NCBI GenBank assembly: GCA_035610365.1
Contig: CM069432.1
Coordinates: 234,574,104-234,638,103 of the forward strand
DNA: 64,000 nucleotides
Direction: 5' to 3'
From: Aquatica leii
Lineage: Eukaryota; Arthropoda; Insecta; Coleoptera; Lampyridae
The position numbers and the translations under genes are program-made. The notes beneath the pieces were generated by a model. The model did not search any database, was not told the origin of the DNA, and saw only the letters and a program-made list of their open reading frames with translations. Positions 35,901-46,836 of this stretch are shown piece after piece. The first letter of the stretch is position 1, and every line of letters starts with the position of its first letter.

Positions 35901-36839
35901 TGCATGTAATTTTAAGATGTTTTGATACAGGAGATTTGTTTCCGTCTTTGAGTGCACTGTACAAGGTGCCCAAAAATAGTCAATTTTTACTAGACGTTTG
36001 TAAAGCATTATACAATAGCTTGAAACACATTATTAAGGTAAATTTAAAAATTTAATATTTTTTTTAACTAACAATAAAAATGTCAAATTAACAATAAATC
36101 AAAATGTTCAAACGCCCACAAAATCTTGGATTATAATATATTGGCGACGTTGGAATGGTGGTGAATTTAGATATGATGAGGTTTCTGCAGAGTACACTGT
36201 GCATATTATGTTGCGGAGTTTTCCAAAGCATATCATATTGCTAAATTGGAGGTGAATTTAAGTACAAAGATGCTGTTGCCAAGTACACTGAACGATCAGT
36301 ACATTGTAGAGATGACGCGTAGGTAAATTAGTGTAATCTTTTTTTGGGTTATTACCGATTACAGTTTGTCTTGACATACAAATAGGCTTTCAAGCGGCAA
36401 TTTTTTTAGTTGACATGCTAATCTTTAACGAAAAAATCAAATCATCCTCAGGTTTAGAGTTTGTAACTTTTCGTTTTCTTTTGGGTAAAGTTTGTTGAGT
36501 AAACGAGCACACGCGTATGATTGTGTTAATTGTATTCTTGTGTTTGGATGTTGCAATAATTCAGCACTTTGATCTTTTTGTAAGTTGTTTGTTTTATCGG
36601 GCTTCGAGGTTTGAGGTTCGGAATCTATATTTGATAAACCTGATTTAAAATGGTTTTTATCTTGTCTGATAACTTAAAAACATAATTGAATCCGTATAAT
36701 TATAAAAATTGCAATAACATATTTTTTTTATTTTGTAGGTTTCTTCTACCCAGAAAAAGTGAAATGACATTAAAAATAATTTTAACAAAAATGGAAATTT
36801 CCAACTTGCTGTGAAGCAATGGATAGTTTAGATGTGTAA
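32901..36839. other. AT-rich sequence, no gene recognised
   Basis: Nearly 4 kb of extremely AT-rich DNA. Open frames at 34113-34328, 34372-34584 and 35748-36008 have no recognisable motif. The last (86 codons) shows no family resemblance and I do not call it. Nothing repeated was noticed. Confidence 0.5.
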
Positions 36840-37230
36840 TTCGTAAACTAACACACACAAAGTCAGTTTACTACAATTATAAACATACTTGTAGCATCAT
36901 TTTATTTGCGTTTGTTGATGCAATTAGTGCCCGTAGAATTCTAGAAAATGCGTTTGGTATTTTGGTAGAAAAATTAGGGATATTCAAAAAAATGAATACT
37001 AATGAAGATCATAACAGCAGAATGCATTATAAAGCAGCATGTGTTCTACAAAACTGGCTTCATAAGACCACTTGTCGTACATATTTCCCTACAGTCGATA
37101 TTGATCCCATGTGAATGGTTTAAAGATAAGTCTGATGGAATAATACTATTAGGAAATGTGGACAACGAACAAACGTGATTGCAATGCTAAAAAAATTATC
37201 ACAACAAAAGCAGTTTCATAGCAATGAAAA
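36840..37230 (+). pseudogene. PIF/Harbinger transposase relic
   Basis: Plus-strand fragment of a DDE_Tnp_4 transposase. A frame near 36850-36915 gives SVYYNYKHTCSIILFAFVDA (family: YYNYKxxxSIVLLALVDA, with the second catalytic Asp). It joins almost directly to ARRILENAFGIL at about 36927 (family: ARRxxENAFGIL, with the catalytic Glu), followed by KMNTNEDHNSR, YKAACVLQNWLH and the end near 37230. The 40-60 residues normally between Asp and Glu are deleted, and there is at least one frameshift. The Myb/MADF partner gene and terminal repeats were not found. Confidence 0.78.
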
Positions 37231-38565
37231 ATAGTCTAGTTATTTATTTTGTTGTGACTAATTATTTATAGGTAAAAGCAATGTTATTTTCAATTTTCTT
37301 TGTCATAACACTCTAACACTTTAATGTACTACCTTAGTATATCTAATAAAACCCAATATAAAACATTTATTACTTACCAAATTTTGGTTTATACACATCT
37401 TCTGTTTCTGTACCATTTTTATTTGCTTTAAAAGTTTTATTTAGTTCCACTATATACGTTGTTGTCCAGATACTTTTTATTTTATTTTTAATGTCGTTTA
37501 TAGTCAGGGTGTCGAAACATTTCAATTCCGGAATTTTCTCCTAACTTTTTTCACAATTCGAAATACAATCCTCTTCTAGTACAATTACAAACGTTTTGAG
37601 ATATGCTTATCACTCCACTAATAAGTACACTATTTTTTGTTTGATTACAACAAAGCTTAACCTCAACCTTGTTACATGCAAAAGTTGAAACAATGACACT
37701 TGCCTGAAATAAAGTAACATAAACAGTGTTATGCCGGTGCTCAGTAAAGACGGGGTGGGTTATATTTAAAATTTCGTCATTGTTTTGGAAAACTTGAACG
37801 AAATCAAAAAGTCAAATGAAAGGGCGCCAGGAAGGAGTATAGCTTAATGGACTTCTGGCCTTTGCCAACCACAAGCCCGCTCCTGAAGGATACACTCTAA
37901 ATGGACTTCGAAAAGTGTATCCCACTAAATTCTGTAATTGACAAAAATTTCACATAACGTGGAGGCCGACGAAATTAAAAGCTCGTTTACAATTTAAAAA
38001 GTTAACATTTATTTGCACACTCAAACATAAAATAATAGTATAAAAATTAACGCAAGTTAAAAAAATTAACAAAACAAAACAAAAAAATTGAAGTAAACAT
38101 GAACGTTTAATAAACAAACAAAAATAAAGTTAATTGAATAAATGCAAAAAAAACAAACAAAATTTAAAGAAATAAAACACAAAAAAAAACAATGGAAAAT
38201 CTTAATTACCTAATGCACGGCCGTGTGCGCGTTATATTGAAATTAATTAACCATAAAATGAAATAATTCATGTATTATTAACCCAGGATGAAAATTTTAA
38301 TAGTAAATTTTCACGACTAACGTCAAACAAAAATCTTTAATTCAACGACATTTTGTCACATAGTTTTGATAAATACGGTCAATTATCATTTACTAATAGT
38401 ATTATCGTTACATTTATTAATTCGCGACACTTCTGATTTTACTTAAAACCCAAAGTTTTTAAAAAAAATTTCATCACATTTAAATAATTGGTACAAAATA
38501 AATACCTTGAATTGTCGTCGTCGTCCAGGAACGAACTTGTAGTTGGTCCTGGGTTGCCAGATGTA
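37231..38565. other. Spacer, possible degraded LTR element interior
   Basis: A-rich in its second half (38020-38180, many CAAAA runs). A 9-bp stem, 37888-37896 with 37914-37922 (GGATACACT / AGTGTATCC), lies in a more balanced patch, and GCACGGCCGTGTGC at about 38217 is a short palindrome. No coding match. If 38566 onward is an LTR, this is the decayed interior of that element. Confidence 0.35.
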
Positions 38566-39060
38566 TTCAGGAAGAAACGTTGGAGGGTGTCCCCAGAGGA
38601 CTAGGTACCAACGCGAGGTTCTCAATAGCCGCCACCAAAGCGAAGATATAACCGCGTCGTATCACTCGACAAACGCGGTTCTACATGACGTAAAATAAAA
38701 CTGAAACCGTGTGACATTCTCTTAAAAACCGTAGATTCTACGAATTAGGAGAAACTAAACTTTACTAACTGCACTAAAAATTCACGCGTTTGGCATACTA
38801 CTTCCGCGGCATTACTTCTTCTCAAAGAGATGAGTTTACCACCCCAAAACTAACTAACAAACTATCTTATTAAAGCATATCGACGACTGTTAACTGACTG
38901 ACTCTTATCATCACCAAATTTATGTATATTATAACCTTATTCAATTACCATTTCCCCAATGGCTGTGTTTGAAACTTCATGAAAGAAAACAATCTTATAC
39001 AGAAGTGCAACGCGGATGCAAACAGATCAAATAACGTCACAAACGTAGTATTGGGCCACG
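38566..39060 (-). repeat. Possible LTR with adjoining primer site
   Basis: On the minus strand the sequence ends ...GAATACA and is followed, after 2 nt, by TGGCAACCCAGGACCAACT (about 38541-38559). That is the layout LTR-CA then TGG-initiated primer-binding site. The region to the right is less AT-rich than its surroundings (38570-38860) as in an LTR. There is no second copy in the window and no pol next to it, so the right limit is a guess. Confidence 0.3.
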
Positions 39061-39471
39061 GTGTTAGTTTCTGCGTAAAAAAGTCAAATTGACAAAATAT
39101 TATATTACAAAACGGTCATAAAATTTAAACTGCCTAATAGTTTAAGATAATACCTTAATTTTCTACGTAATCTAAAAGATTAACACAAAGAAATGAAGTA
39201 CGACTGTACTGAGGATGCACTTAAAACGAAGAACTTTTAAGCCAACTTGAAATAAACAAATCGCTAAAATATATTTAATTACAATTATATTTCAGAAGAA
39301 AAATATAAATTACCACTGGAATTTTGATCGAACAAAGAAATTGAATTATAAATTTGAATTTAAAAACGTAAAATAACATTAAAATCAATTTAAAAGGCAA
39401 CAAAACAAATCCAAAACACATGAAATGAATAACGTCAATTCAAATTTTAAAAAACGATTACAACCTTTGTT

Positions 39472-39514
39472 GCATTGATTTTGGTCATATAAAAGCTATG
39501 ACCCAAATCAATGC
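39472..39514. repeat. Near-perfect 18-bp hairpin
   Basis: Arms 39472-39489 and 39497-39514 are reverse complements with one mismatch (GCATTGATTT..GGTCATA), and the loop is TAAAAGC. The loop with flanking bases reads CATATAAAAGC, a TATA-box-like sequence. Confidence 0.85.
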
Positions 39515-39639
39515 GACGGAACGCCTGTTCTCACAGTCCAGTACTGTTCAATTTCGTTTAATAACAGGAACGGTGTAAACCCTTCTAGTAGAAGAGTACG
39601 ATGGAAAACACTACTTAGTGTGTTTTTTAGGCAACGTTT

Positions 39640-40631
39640 TGTGGACTAATGTGGTCATTTCTTAGAACAACATGTCTATGTTCCGATAGTAATTTATCAA
39701 CTACATAATTTTTAAGCTGTGGTGTATTTAATTGAATCATCGCATACAACTCAACTTTTGTTGTAGTATGATTCAAACAAAATACCTCTTTCTGCTAACT
39801 ACTTTTGCATTAAATCTTTTTTCTAATGAAATGTAGGATTTGGATGTACGGAAACGTTATGGTATGCAGCATTGTCTAACATTAACACTGAGTTTGTTTT
39901 AATGTTAGGAAGAAATGTTTCTTTTAACTATTTTGTGAAATTCGCATTATTCGTATCATCGTGGGGCATAGGCAATTTGGAACAAATCCTTTTCGACATC
40001 CAGCATAGAGATTTATTAAAAGTTGGCCTTCTGCAACTGGTGACTTTAAACACTTGTCACTGCCATTATCCCAACTCTTCGGGATTGTATGTGAGCCGTG
40101 CAAGTATGTTTTATCACAATACGCAATGTTTCTTCCTTCTTCTTTATACTGTTAACTTTATCAAAAACTTGATACGTTCCGTTCTAATACTTACTGTTTC
40201 TATTAATTGTTTCCGATTATCTTTTTCCATTAAAAGCTAATTTTGCGTACGAACTTTCTAAAGGAAGATAATTTTCCTAGAAAGTCAACATTGACTTATT
40301 TCTGTAGTTCTTGAAATACCGCCTGCATTGTTGGTCTCTTATGGTAAATGTCAGCATAAGTATAAATGACTCGTCGTATAGTTTCTTCTTTAAATTTGTG
40401 TACGGATGATTTTGGGATTTCCTTGTTAATAGTTTTTTTAGGCAAAGAAAATTTACTCTGTTCGGGTTTTCCAGAAGCATTCTTTAGAATTCGCTTAACA
40501 GTATTTAACCCAACTCCAGTAGCTGTCGCTACAGTTTCTCGTCCTTGTTCCTTTTCAGTTAGCATAAATTTGTAAACGTTATATATAATTTCACGCCGTT
40601 GATTATGAATAACTCTTTTATTCAAAGCCAT
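39640..40631 (-). pseudogene. Tc1/mariner-related DDE_3 transposase relic
   Basis: Minus strand, from the ATG at 40631. The first 111 codons are open: MALNKRVIHNQRREIIYNVY, GRETVATATGVGLNTVKRI (helix-turn-helix), then KEETIRRVIY. Beyond the stop at 40296 the resemblance continues in shifted frames: NIAYCDKTYLHG (family: DETYxH, first catalytic Asp lost to a frameshift region), SPVAEGQLLINLYAGCRKGF (family: xGxxLIIxHAGGxxGFV), LMLDNAAYHN with the second catalytic Asp (frame-shifted), and KVELYAMIQ and VVDKLLSEH. The final Glu block (NPIE) is not seen, replaced by HVVLRNDHISP. This family is common in insect genomes as unnamed IS630/Tc1-like genes. It is clearly dead here. Confidence 0.8.
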
Positions 40632-41969
40632 TGTTTGAAAAACAGAAAAATCATTAACCTAAAAAAACAAAAATTTACTTATAGTGAATTTTTAAATTAG
40701 AGGTGGAATAGTGTTGACAAAGACTTTAAATAAGCAATAAAGCACTAATAATAAGGATAAATATGAGAAAAATACGTTAATATCGCAAATTCAAGCTGAA
40801 GTAAAATGACATTTGACAAATTGACTATGAAATAATTAGATATTTGTAGGTCGCATAGTAGCAAATTTATCTCAAAATACAATTACAAAATGTAATACCT
40901 ATACCAGGACACATTTTTGAGTTTTCATCTCTATTTTTAATGTATGGTAGTACAGGTAAATCTTTGACAGTCTTTTTAATTTTTTTTAAATTGAAATACA
41001 TTTTGTCTGTTTTCTAACTTTCTCCATTATTTTTCTTCTTTTTGTTTATCACTATTAATATTTTTGTTTTTTCAGGAAATTTTATTTTTATGATTTCGAA
41101 ACAAAATATTTTACTTTTTGATTCAATATTCAATGAGATAAAATCATGGTTAGAAGTCTGCACATAATAAATTAAAGTTTGGGTATTATTGATTCCTTTT
41201 TTGTTTTCTTGAATAAGATTATTTTGTTTTGTAATTTTCTGAATGTTACTTTTAGTGTGTTCCTGAATTTTATTTTTTTTTCCTTTTCCAATCCTCTTTT
41301 TCTTTTAAGTAATTGCATTGGTTCCAAAGATTTACCAGACTCATTTATTTGAGTTTTCGTTGTTTTTTTTTCTTGTTTTTCAAACTTTGCTTTTTTTCTT
41401 TTCGCAGCGTTGTTGCTCTTTCACGATCTAACTTTAATTGATATATAAATAATAATAATAAAATAAAATATCAAAATATTCATAAAACAGCATACGTTTA
41501 CGTTATCGAATTGACGGCAAATAGAAGTATGCAAACAATTATTTATATAATTTTTAATTTTATCAAAGAGTAGATAAAATAATCCTAAAACTTACTATTT
41601 TTTTTACAAAAAACTCACACTGTCGCTCAAACTTGCGAATTATTTAACTACATTCGTGCGCATTTTAATAACGTTACCAAAATAAAGATATCATACCGGC
41701 ACAAATAAAAATTATTTTGTGTTCTATTATATAAAAGTATTCGGTAATACCACATCCTATTTGCTTGTTTGCCTTGTACCTAAAAAACATATACTATAGT
41801 CAAATATAGGAGTTTACTTAAGTTATTTGGTCAGTAACGGAAGAGTATATTCTGTAAAAAAAGTTAGAATAATTATTCAATACGAGTGGAAAGTTTCAAG
41901 CGCGATCGTATGCGAGCGTGAGGATCCATTAGTACCGAATTTTTATTCTAACTGAGTAAACAGACCATA

Positions 41970-42343
41970 CTTTCTCCAAGGCCAGAAAGTATGAGATGAA
42001 TGCACTAAGATACAACTTGACTTATTTATATTGACACTTGAACAAAAACATTATTTTTATTACATTGTAATGAGATCTTCATTATTTTCTGTTGGTACAA
42101 TTATTGAAATTAAAAATTAGTGTACTAAATTTGTTTTTGTAAAATTTTGTAATTCTAGGTTAATTAAAAATCACATATGTCAAAACTAAGACATCTATTT
42201 CATATATAACAGTTTTGATATCCATAAGTATCTAATTTTGTTTGACCAGTGCTAGAATATTGATTCTATCACATGTTATAGAATGAAAATGTATGTAAAA
42301 TATTCTAACACAACGAGTAAGAATGTTTACGTTCTGTTATTGA
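41970..42343. repeat. Diverged direct repeat, copy A (copy B 43748-43981)
   Basis: Both copies share, in the same order and orientation, TTCTCCA..GACCA/GGCCAG..AAGTATGA, then TTTATATTGACACTT(G/A)AACAAAAACATTATT, ATTACATTGTA, TTGAAATTAAAAA.TAGTGTA, and AAGAATG(T/C)TTACGTTCT. Copy B is shorter through deletions. Spacing is about 1.77 kb. They may be LTR-like ends of an unrecognised element or an old duplication. Confidence 0.65.
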
Positions 42344-43747
42344 AAGTGATTTCAGAAAAATTACTTTCGATAAACGTCGTGGAGAAATCACGATTTAGAT
42401 GCTTATATAATTTTTTAAACTTTGGTCTTTGTTTTTTAAAACACTAAGGTAAGAATTGCCTTTAATTACTACAAAACTGAAATATTAAGTTTTATTAATA
42501 CTTGTAAACATTATTTTTCATAAGTTTTGCTAAAACTAGCATAATACGTAAATAATGTATATGCAATAATAAGATTGTATACAACAGCTAAAACTAGTTG
42601 CTGTAAATACAATATAATATTACGTAATCTATGGAAAAAAAATACATCGCAATATAAAATATTATTTTCAACATTTTGTTTTCGTCTATTTGTTGTTTCT
42701 GGGAGGCCCAATAAAGTATAAAGTTTCTTTTATTACATTATATCATATTTAATAATCTATTTACAATAATTTACGTTTCTAAATGTAAATCTGATAAATA
42801 ATTTGCAACATCCTTGGAGCGTGATAATAGTTCCCGTGGGGAATTGGTGTAACGAACGTTGCGTGTGAATCTGTCGAAGTAAAAAGGAACTTGTAAAAAG
42901 TCATAAATTAAAGTGAAGCTTATATTATAAGTTGAATAACCAAATGTTTCACTTTCTAAATATTTTTCTTTTGATTTATTACTTGTCATCGTGCTCTGAA
43001 ACTGTCCTTAAATATTAAAATTTGATCTGTGTAAAAGCTATGCGGATTAAACATTTTTCGATGTAATAAATTTTAGCAACAGAAACTTTTTTATAAAGCG
43101 TAAAACCTCGTTACTACTCATCAATCAATTGCATTATAGAAAAAAAAGCATTTTTAACAATTTCAAATTTAATTTTTTACTTTGCATCAACTTCGCTCGA
43201 TTTGTGCTGAATTTGAATAAAACCTAAATCAGTGCGCTGATTGAATATTGCTCAATTTACAAAGTAAAACGCAATTTTAATTTGAATTTTGTACGACTTA
43301 ACAAAATGTAAGTAATTAAAACATTTTTTAATCAAGAGATTATTTTATAAAAGGTTTTTATTTATTAATTTTTATTCCAATGTTGTTTCAACCTACACGT
43401 TTCATTTTATCAGTCGTATACACCACATTTAAAACTTACCATGCTCTATTGTAAAATTTTTATTTTATTAGAATTTATTTTTAATAAATCAAATAAACTT
43501 AAATTTCTATTTTTATTTTAGTGTCTCAATGTTTTTTTTGTATATTTATTTCTGTGCTATAAATTGTTACTAATAGGTGAAAAGATCTATTCAGCAAAGT
43601 ATTTATTTAACTTTTCATGCAAATTTTTAAATAAAATTAGTTTTGAAATGAATAATTGTTTGAAGGTAAAATGGTTAAAATTGCAATAATAATTTATAAA
43701 ACTTATATTAATTTGTAAAGAAATTGAGGAACCACGAGTATCAAATT

Positions 43748-43981
43748 TTCTCCACGACCAAAAGTATGAACTGAATATTATAAGATAAAATTTAAGCAAA
43801 TTTGTGTTGTTTATATTGACACTTAAACAAAAACATTATTATTACATTGTATTAGCATTTATATAATTATATCGTTTCTACAATTATCGAAATTAAAAAG
43901 TAGTGTATTAATTTTTTTTCAATTATAGGATAATAATTATAAAATACAACACATCGTGCAAGAATGCTTACGTTCTTTATA
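43748..43981. repeat. Diverged direct repeat, copy B
   Basis: Partner of 41970-42343; see that entry for the shared blocks. No coding sequence of a known family lies between the copies. Confidence 0.65.
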
Positions 43982-44129
43982 TTTAATTATTTTACGTTTG
44001 ATATAAACAATAATATTAATAAATTTTTACAATTTTTCATTCTGGATAATTCCCGTGTTGTCGATTTCTCACATGCTGAGTTTTTCTCGCCCGTCGCAGT
44101 GAAGATCTTCAGAGCCTAAAATAAACTGA

Positions 44130-44460
44130 TTAATTGCGCTTTGAAGTCTTGATTTTATAGACTGGCTTCCAATCGACATTTAATGGATTTTGAATTATTT
44201 CCATGGATTCTCTAATTTTTTGCTAATAGTAATTAAAACTATTAGCTAAAATTTTATTTGATTTGATGAATCATTAATGAAACAATGAAAACAAATGAAA
44301 CGACATGAAAATAAAAAAAACAAATTTAAAAAAAATGAAAACAATTGATGAAAACATTTGATGATCTGTTACCAGTATGTGCTCCGCTACTGCTGAAATA
44401 GACGGTTGTTTAAAACGACTACATGTTTGACGTTCCTTAATACGACTTTCTACACTTCTA
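44130..44460 (-). pseudogene. Penelope-like GIY-YIG endonuclease fragment
   Basis: Minus strand. TGRSVESRIKERQTCSRFKQ then ISAVAEHILVTDHQM (44450-44350) is the core and H-rich part of a PLE GIY-YIG endonuclease. A simple AAAAC/ATGAAA-rich block (about 44275-44370) interrupts it. The C-terminal end, RESMEIIQNPLNV and DWKPVYK, appears at about 44215-44150. The YIG start itself is missing. It is a different PLE family from the relic at 12480-13160, judged from the EKxSAVAEH-type spacing. Confidence 0.7.
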
Positions 44461-44689
44461 CCAGTTTTCAAAAATACAAAATTCTAATGCGAAAGTAACC
44501 AGTGGAAACCTGAATCCTACTATAACAATCCTTCATGGAGACAATATTAATAAGAAAACAAAAAGGTTTTCATCTCCTCATATTAAACTGTTAAGATTGC
44601 GGTGTAGTTTAAGTTTTCGTGATAATTGCGTTGCTCCTAAGTCCTCATCATATAAAATCTGAATCAACTTCAAAAATATTCGTTTATTG

Positions 44690-44894
44690 ACTTTTGTTAC
44701 GAGAACGTATTCATTCGATTAGGAGAGAAATTAAGATTGTTAATAAATTTTTATTTGATTTTCATTTTGAACTCTCTAGGATCCTTTTACCGTTTGATTG
44801 GAATCTGTGTAGTTATGGGTATACAGATTTGAAAAAAGTTGTGGTATTCTGGCTTTTAGAGAAAAATGTTTTACCGCTATTGACCTGTAGCTAA
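44690..44894 (+). pseudogene. Penelope-like N-terminal fragment, opposite orientation
   Basis: Plus-strand open stretch of 66 codons with LLRERIHSIRREIKIVNKFL, FDFHFELSRILLPFDWNL. This resembles the N-terminal, pre-RT region of insect PLE proteins. Confidence is limited because that region is poorly conserved. It faces away from the endonuclease fragment 230 bp to its left. Confidence 0.45.
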
Positions 44895-45280
44895 CGGTTT
44901 TTGAAATGTCAGAAAATGTTATTGGTTTTAGTTTTTTTAAATACTTTATTAATATTCACTATAGAATGGATAATCAAAAACTAGGACCTTCTAAGCTAAA
45001 ACGACTATGTTATGACCGTTACAGACCGTAATAAAACGCAAACTAGAACAATTACTAACTTTAAAATTCATATGCAACGGTATACAAGAAACTACAAAAA
45101 GTCTTTGTAATTCAAGAATTTCTAAAAACTATTATTTCAAAAACGGAATTTTTTGCATTGAACGTAAAACAACATACATCTATCGTCATTTTTAGAACTA
45201 ACAAAAAGAACGCTACGCCTATTATGTATCAATCACGATATGACAACAAAATCTACAATCTTCTCTTAGAATTAATTTTT

Positions 45281-45566
45281 TTAACAATCAGTCATCAAGC
45301 TATTTCTTAAACGAGAAAACTTAATATAATCTAACAGCTTTGTTAATAAGTCAGCTATTTCATAAATTGTGTTGCAGTATTCAACGCGAATCTCATTGTT
45401 TTTGATTTTTTCGTGTATGTAGTGATATCGTACATCGGTATGTTTACTGCGCCTATTTATACTTCCGTTTTTGGCTAAATCGATCGCACTGTTATTGTCG
45501 ATTTTCAAGATCGCGTTCACTTTTTCACATTTTAATTCTTCTAGTAAATACTTTATATACATAAGG
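45281..45566 (-). pseudogene. Copia RNase H, C-terminal part (beyond Gypsy-2)
   Basis: Continues the RNase H cut at 52944. Residues seen: KYLLEELKCEK, KIDNNSAIDLAKNG (with the catalytic Asp), RRSKHTDVRYHYI and EYCNTIYEIADLLTKLLD, ending at a stop at 45281. This is the canonical C-terminal end of copia pol. The first codons of an apparently open frame starting at 45589 are LTR sequence of Gypsy-2, not copia. Confidence 0.92.
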
Positions 45567-46686
45567 TGTAACGTCCCGTTTAAGTTCATTACAATTAAAA
45601 TTCAATTTTACATTCATTTATTTTTGCAACTAATATTGCACTTAAATTTATTAAGTTTGACAACGTCGCGTTGTTTTAACCGACTTGAAGGTGGCTTGAA
45701 TTCATTTTCCGTTTGAACAATCTTAGCGTGCGTCTGCGTAGTTGACTTGAGTAGAAGGTTAAGCTTCCATCTTGCGCGTGTCGTAGTGATGCGAGCAAGA
45801 CAAATTTTCTTGATTATGGCGTAAAAACGCATGTATTTTAATTTTGGTTCATTCCATCTAATTATTGGTGAGTTTACCTTTATTCTGATATAATTTTTCT
45901 ATTGAATTCAACATTTTTAGTGCTTTCAAAGTATTGCGCAATTGTAAGACAAAGGAAATGTATTTTGAAGACCGTTGCTAAGTGTAAACGCAGCGTAAGT
46001 ATATGATGTCATTCAAAAAACCGTTCTAATTATTTGTATTTAGGGTCTTTTCTTTTGGGTCTTTTTCTTTTATTTGGATCTTTTATTTTTATTCTGGATC
46101 CTTTATTTTGGTTTTGTCATTGAATTAAAGAATTATCGTTAATGAAGTTTATTATACATGGATATTTCATGCTGATTGGTATTTATTCCTGTTGAAGAAT
46201 TTTATCACGTTAACAAAGTATGTGCTAAAAATAGAAGATATCCGATAACGTTATACTACACATGGTGAGTCAACTAAAATTAATACTACCTGTGTTACGT
46301 TTATCTTCAAGTAGTTGAGTTGTTTTATTAAAACTGTTCACTCGATAACAAATCAAACGTTCACGACATTTGCATTTAATCAACGATTTAATATTAATTA
46401 TTTATTAGATGTAAGATTTTACGCTTTTTATTCACCACTTTAATGTGGTTGGCGTCCAATATTTTATTTTAAATACTGTTTTATTCTAAATATGTTTAAT
46501 TCAATTATTGTTCATTGTTCTCTGATGTAAATAGTTAATTAAGTATAGTTAATAAATTAACGGAGTTCACATCTTTGTAATTATTTCGATTCAACCCATT
46601 ACCTTGATGTCTATGCTACGATTGATTGCTTGCCGTGGTTATATTATTTTTTCTTTTATTAAATGTACTTTTACGTTTTTATTACA
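45567..46686 (+). repeat. Gypsy-2 5' LTR
   Basis: 1120 bp, begins TGTAACGTCCCG and ends ATTACA. Differs from the 3' LTR only by one extra T in a T run near 46079 (by eye). It should contain promoter and polyadenylation signals; the exact sites were not determined. A 72-codon minus-strand open frame repeats in both LTRs and is chance. Confidence 0.96.
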
Positions 46687-46708
46687 CTGTCGCTACCAAC
46701 TTGGGGCT
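46687..46708 (+). promoter_or_regulatory. Gypsy-2 primer-binding site candidate
   Basis: Sequence after the LTR is CTGTCGCTACCAACTTGGGG. It resembles a tRNA-Lys-type primer site (TGGCGCCCAACGTGGGG, general knowledge) only if 2 bases are inserted and two are changed. Weak. Confidence 0.3.
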
Positions 46709-46836
46709 GAGTTTTGAATGAAGTAATTACTGTGAATTTCCTATATTTTAAATTTTGAATACTTTTGTACTTTGTATTTTATTGTGTTGTGTATTTTAGG
46801 TTAAGACTTATTTTTGAATTTGATTTTATTGTTATC

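Larger units (their letters stand above)
40632..44129. other. AT-rich sequence with an old direct repeat, no gene recognised
   Basis: No coding region that I can support. The T-rich stretch 40980-41440 translates on the minus strand to Lys-rich sequence resembling a LINE ORF1, but without any firm motif. Contains a diverged direct repeat (41970-42343 and 43748-43981), and an imperfect inverted repeat about 43162-43185 with 43260-43286. Confidence 0.5.

Noticed and set aside
35748-36008. 86-codon minus-strand open frame as a host gene
   Set aside because: No motif, no signal or domain resemblance, and the composition is that of the surrounding AT-rich DNA.
37888-37922. 9-bp stem-loop as a tRNA or ncRNA
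   Set aside because: No cloverleaf, no B-box-like GGTTCGAATCC, and the stem is short for an AT-rich background.
40980-41440. Lys-rich minus-strand reading as a LINE ORF1
   Set aside because: Composition alone (T-rich plus strand) explains it; no zinc knuckle, RRM or endonuclease motif follows.
45614-45832. 72-codon minus-strand open frame, repeated at 51872-52090
   Set aside because: It is duplicated only because it lies in the two LTRs of Gypsy-2; no domain resemblance.
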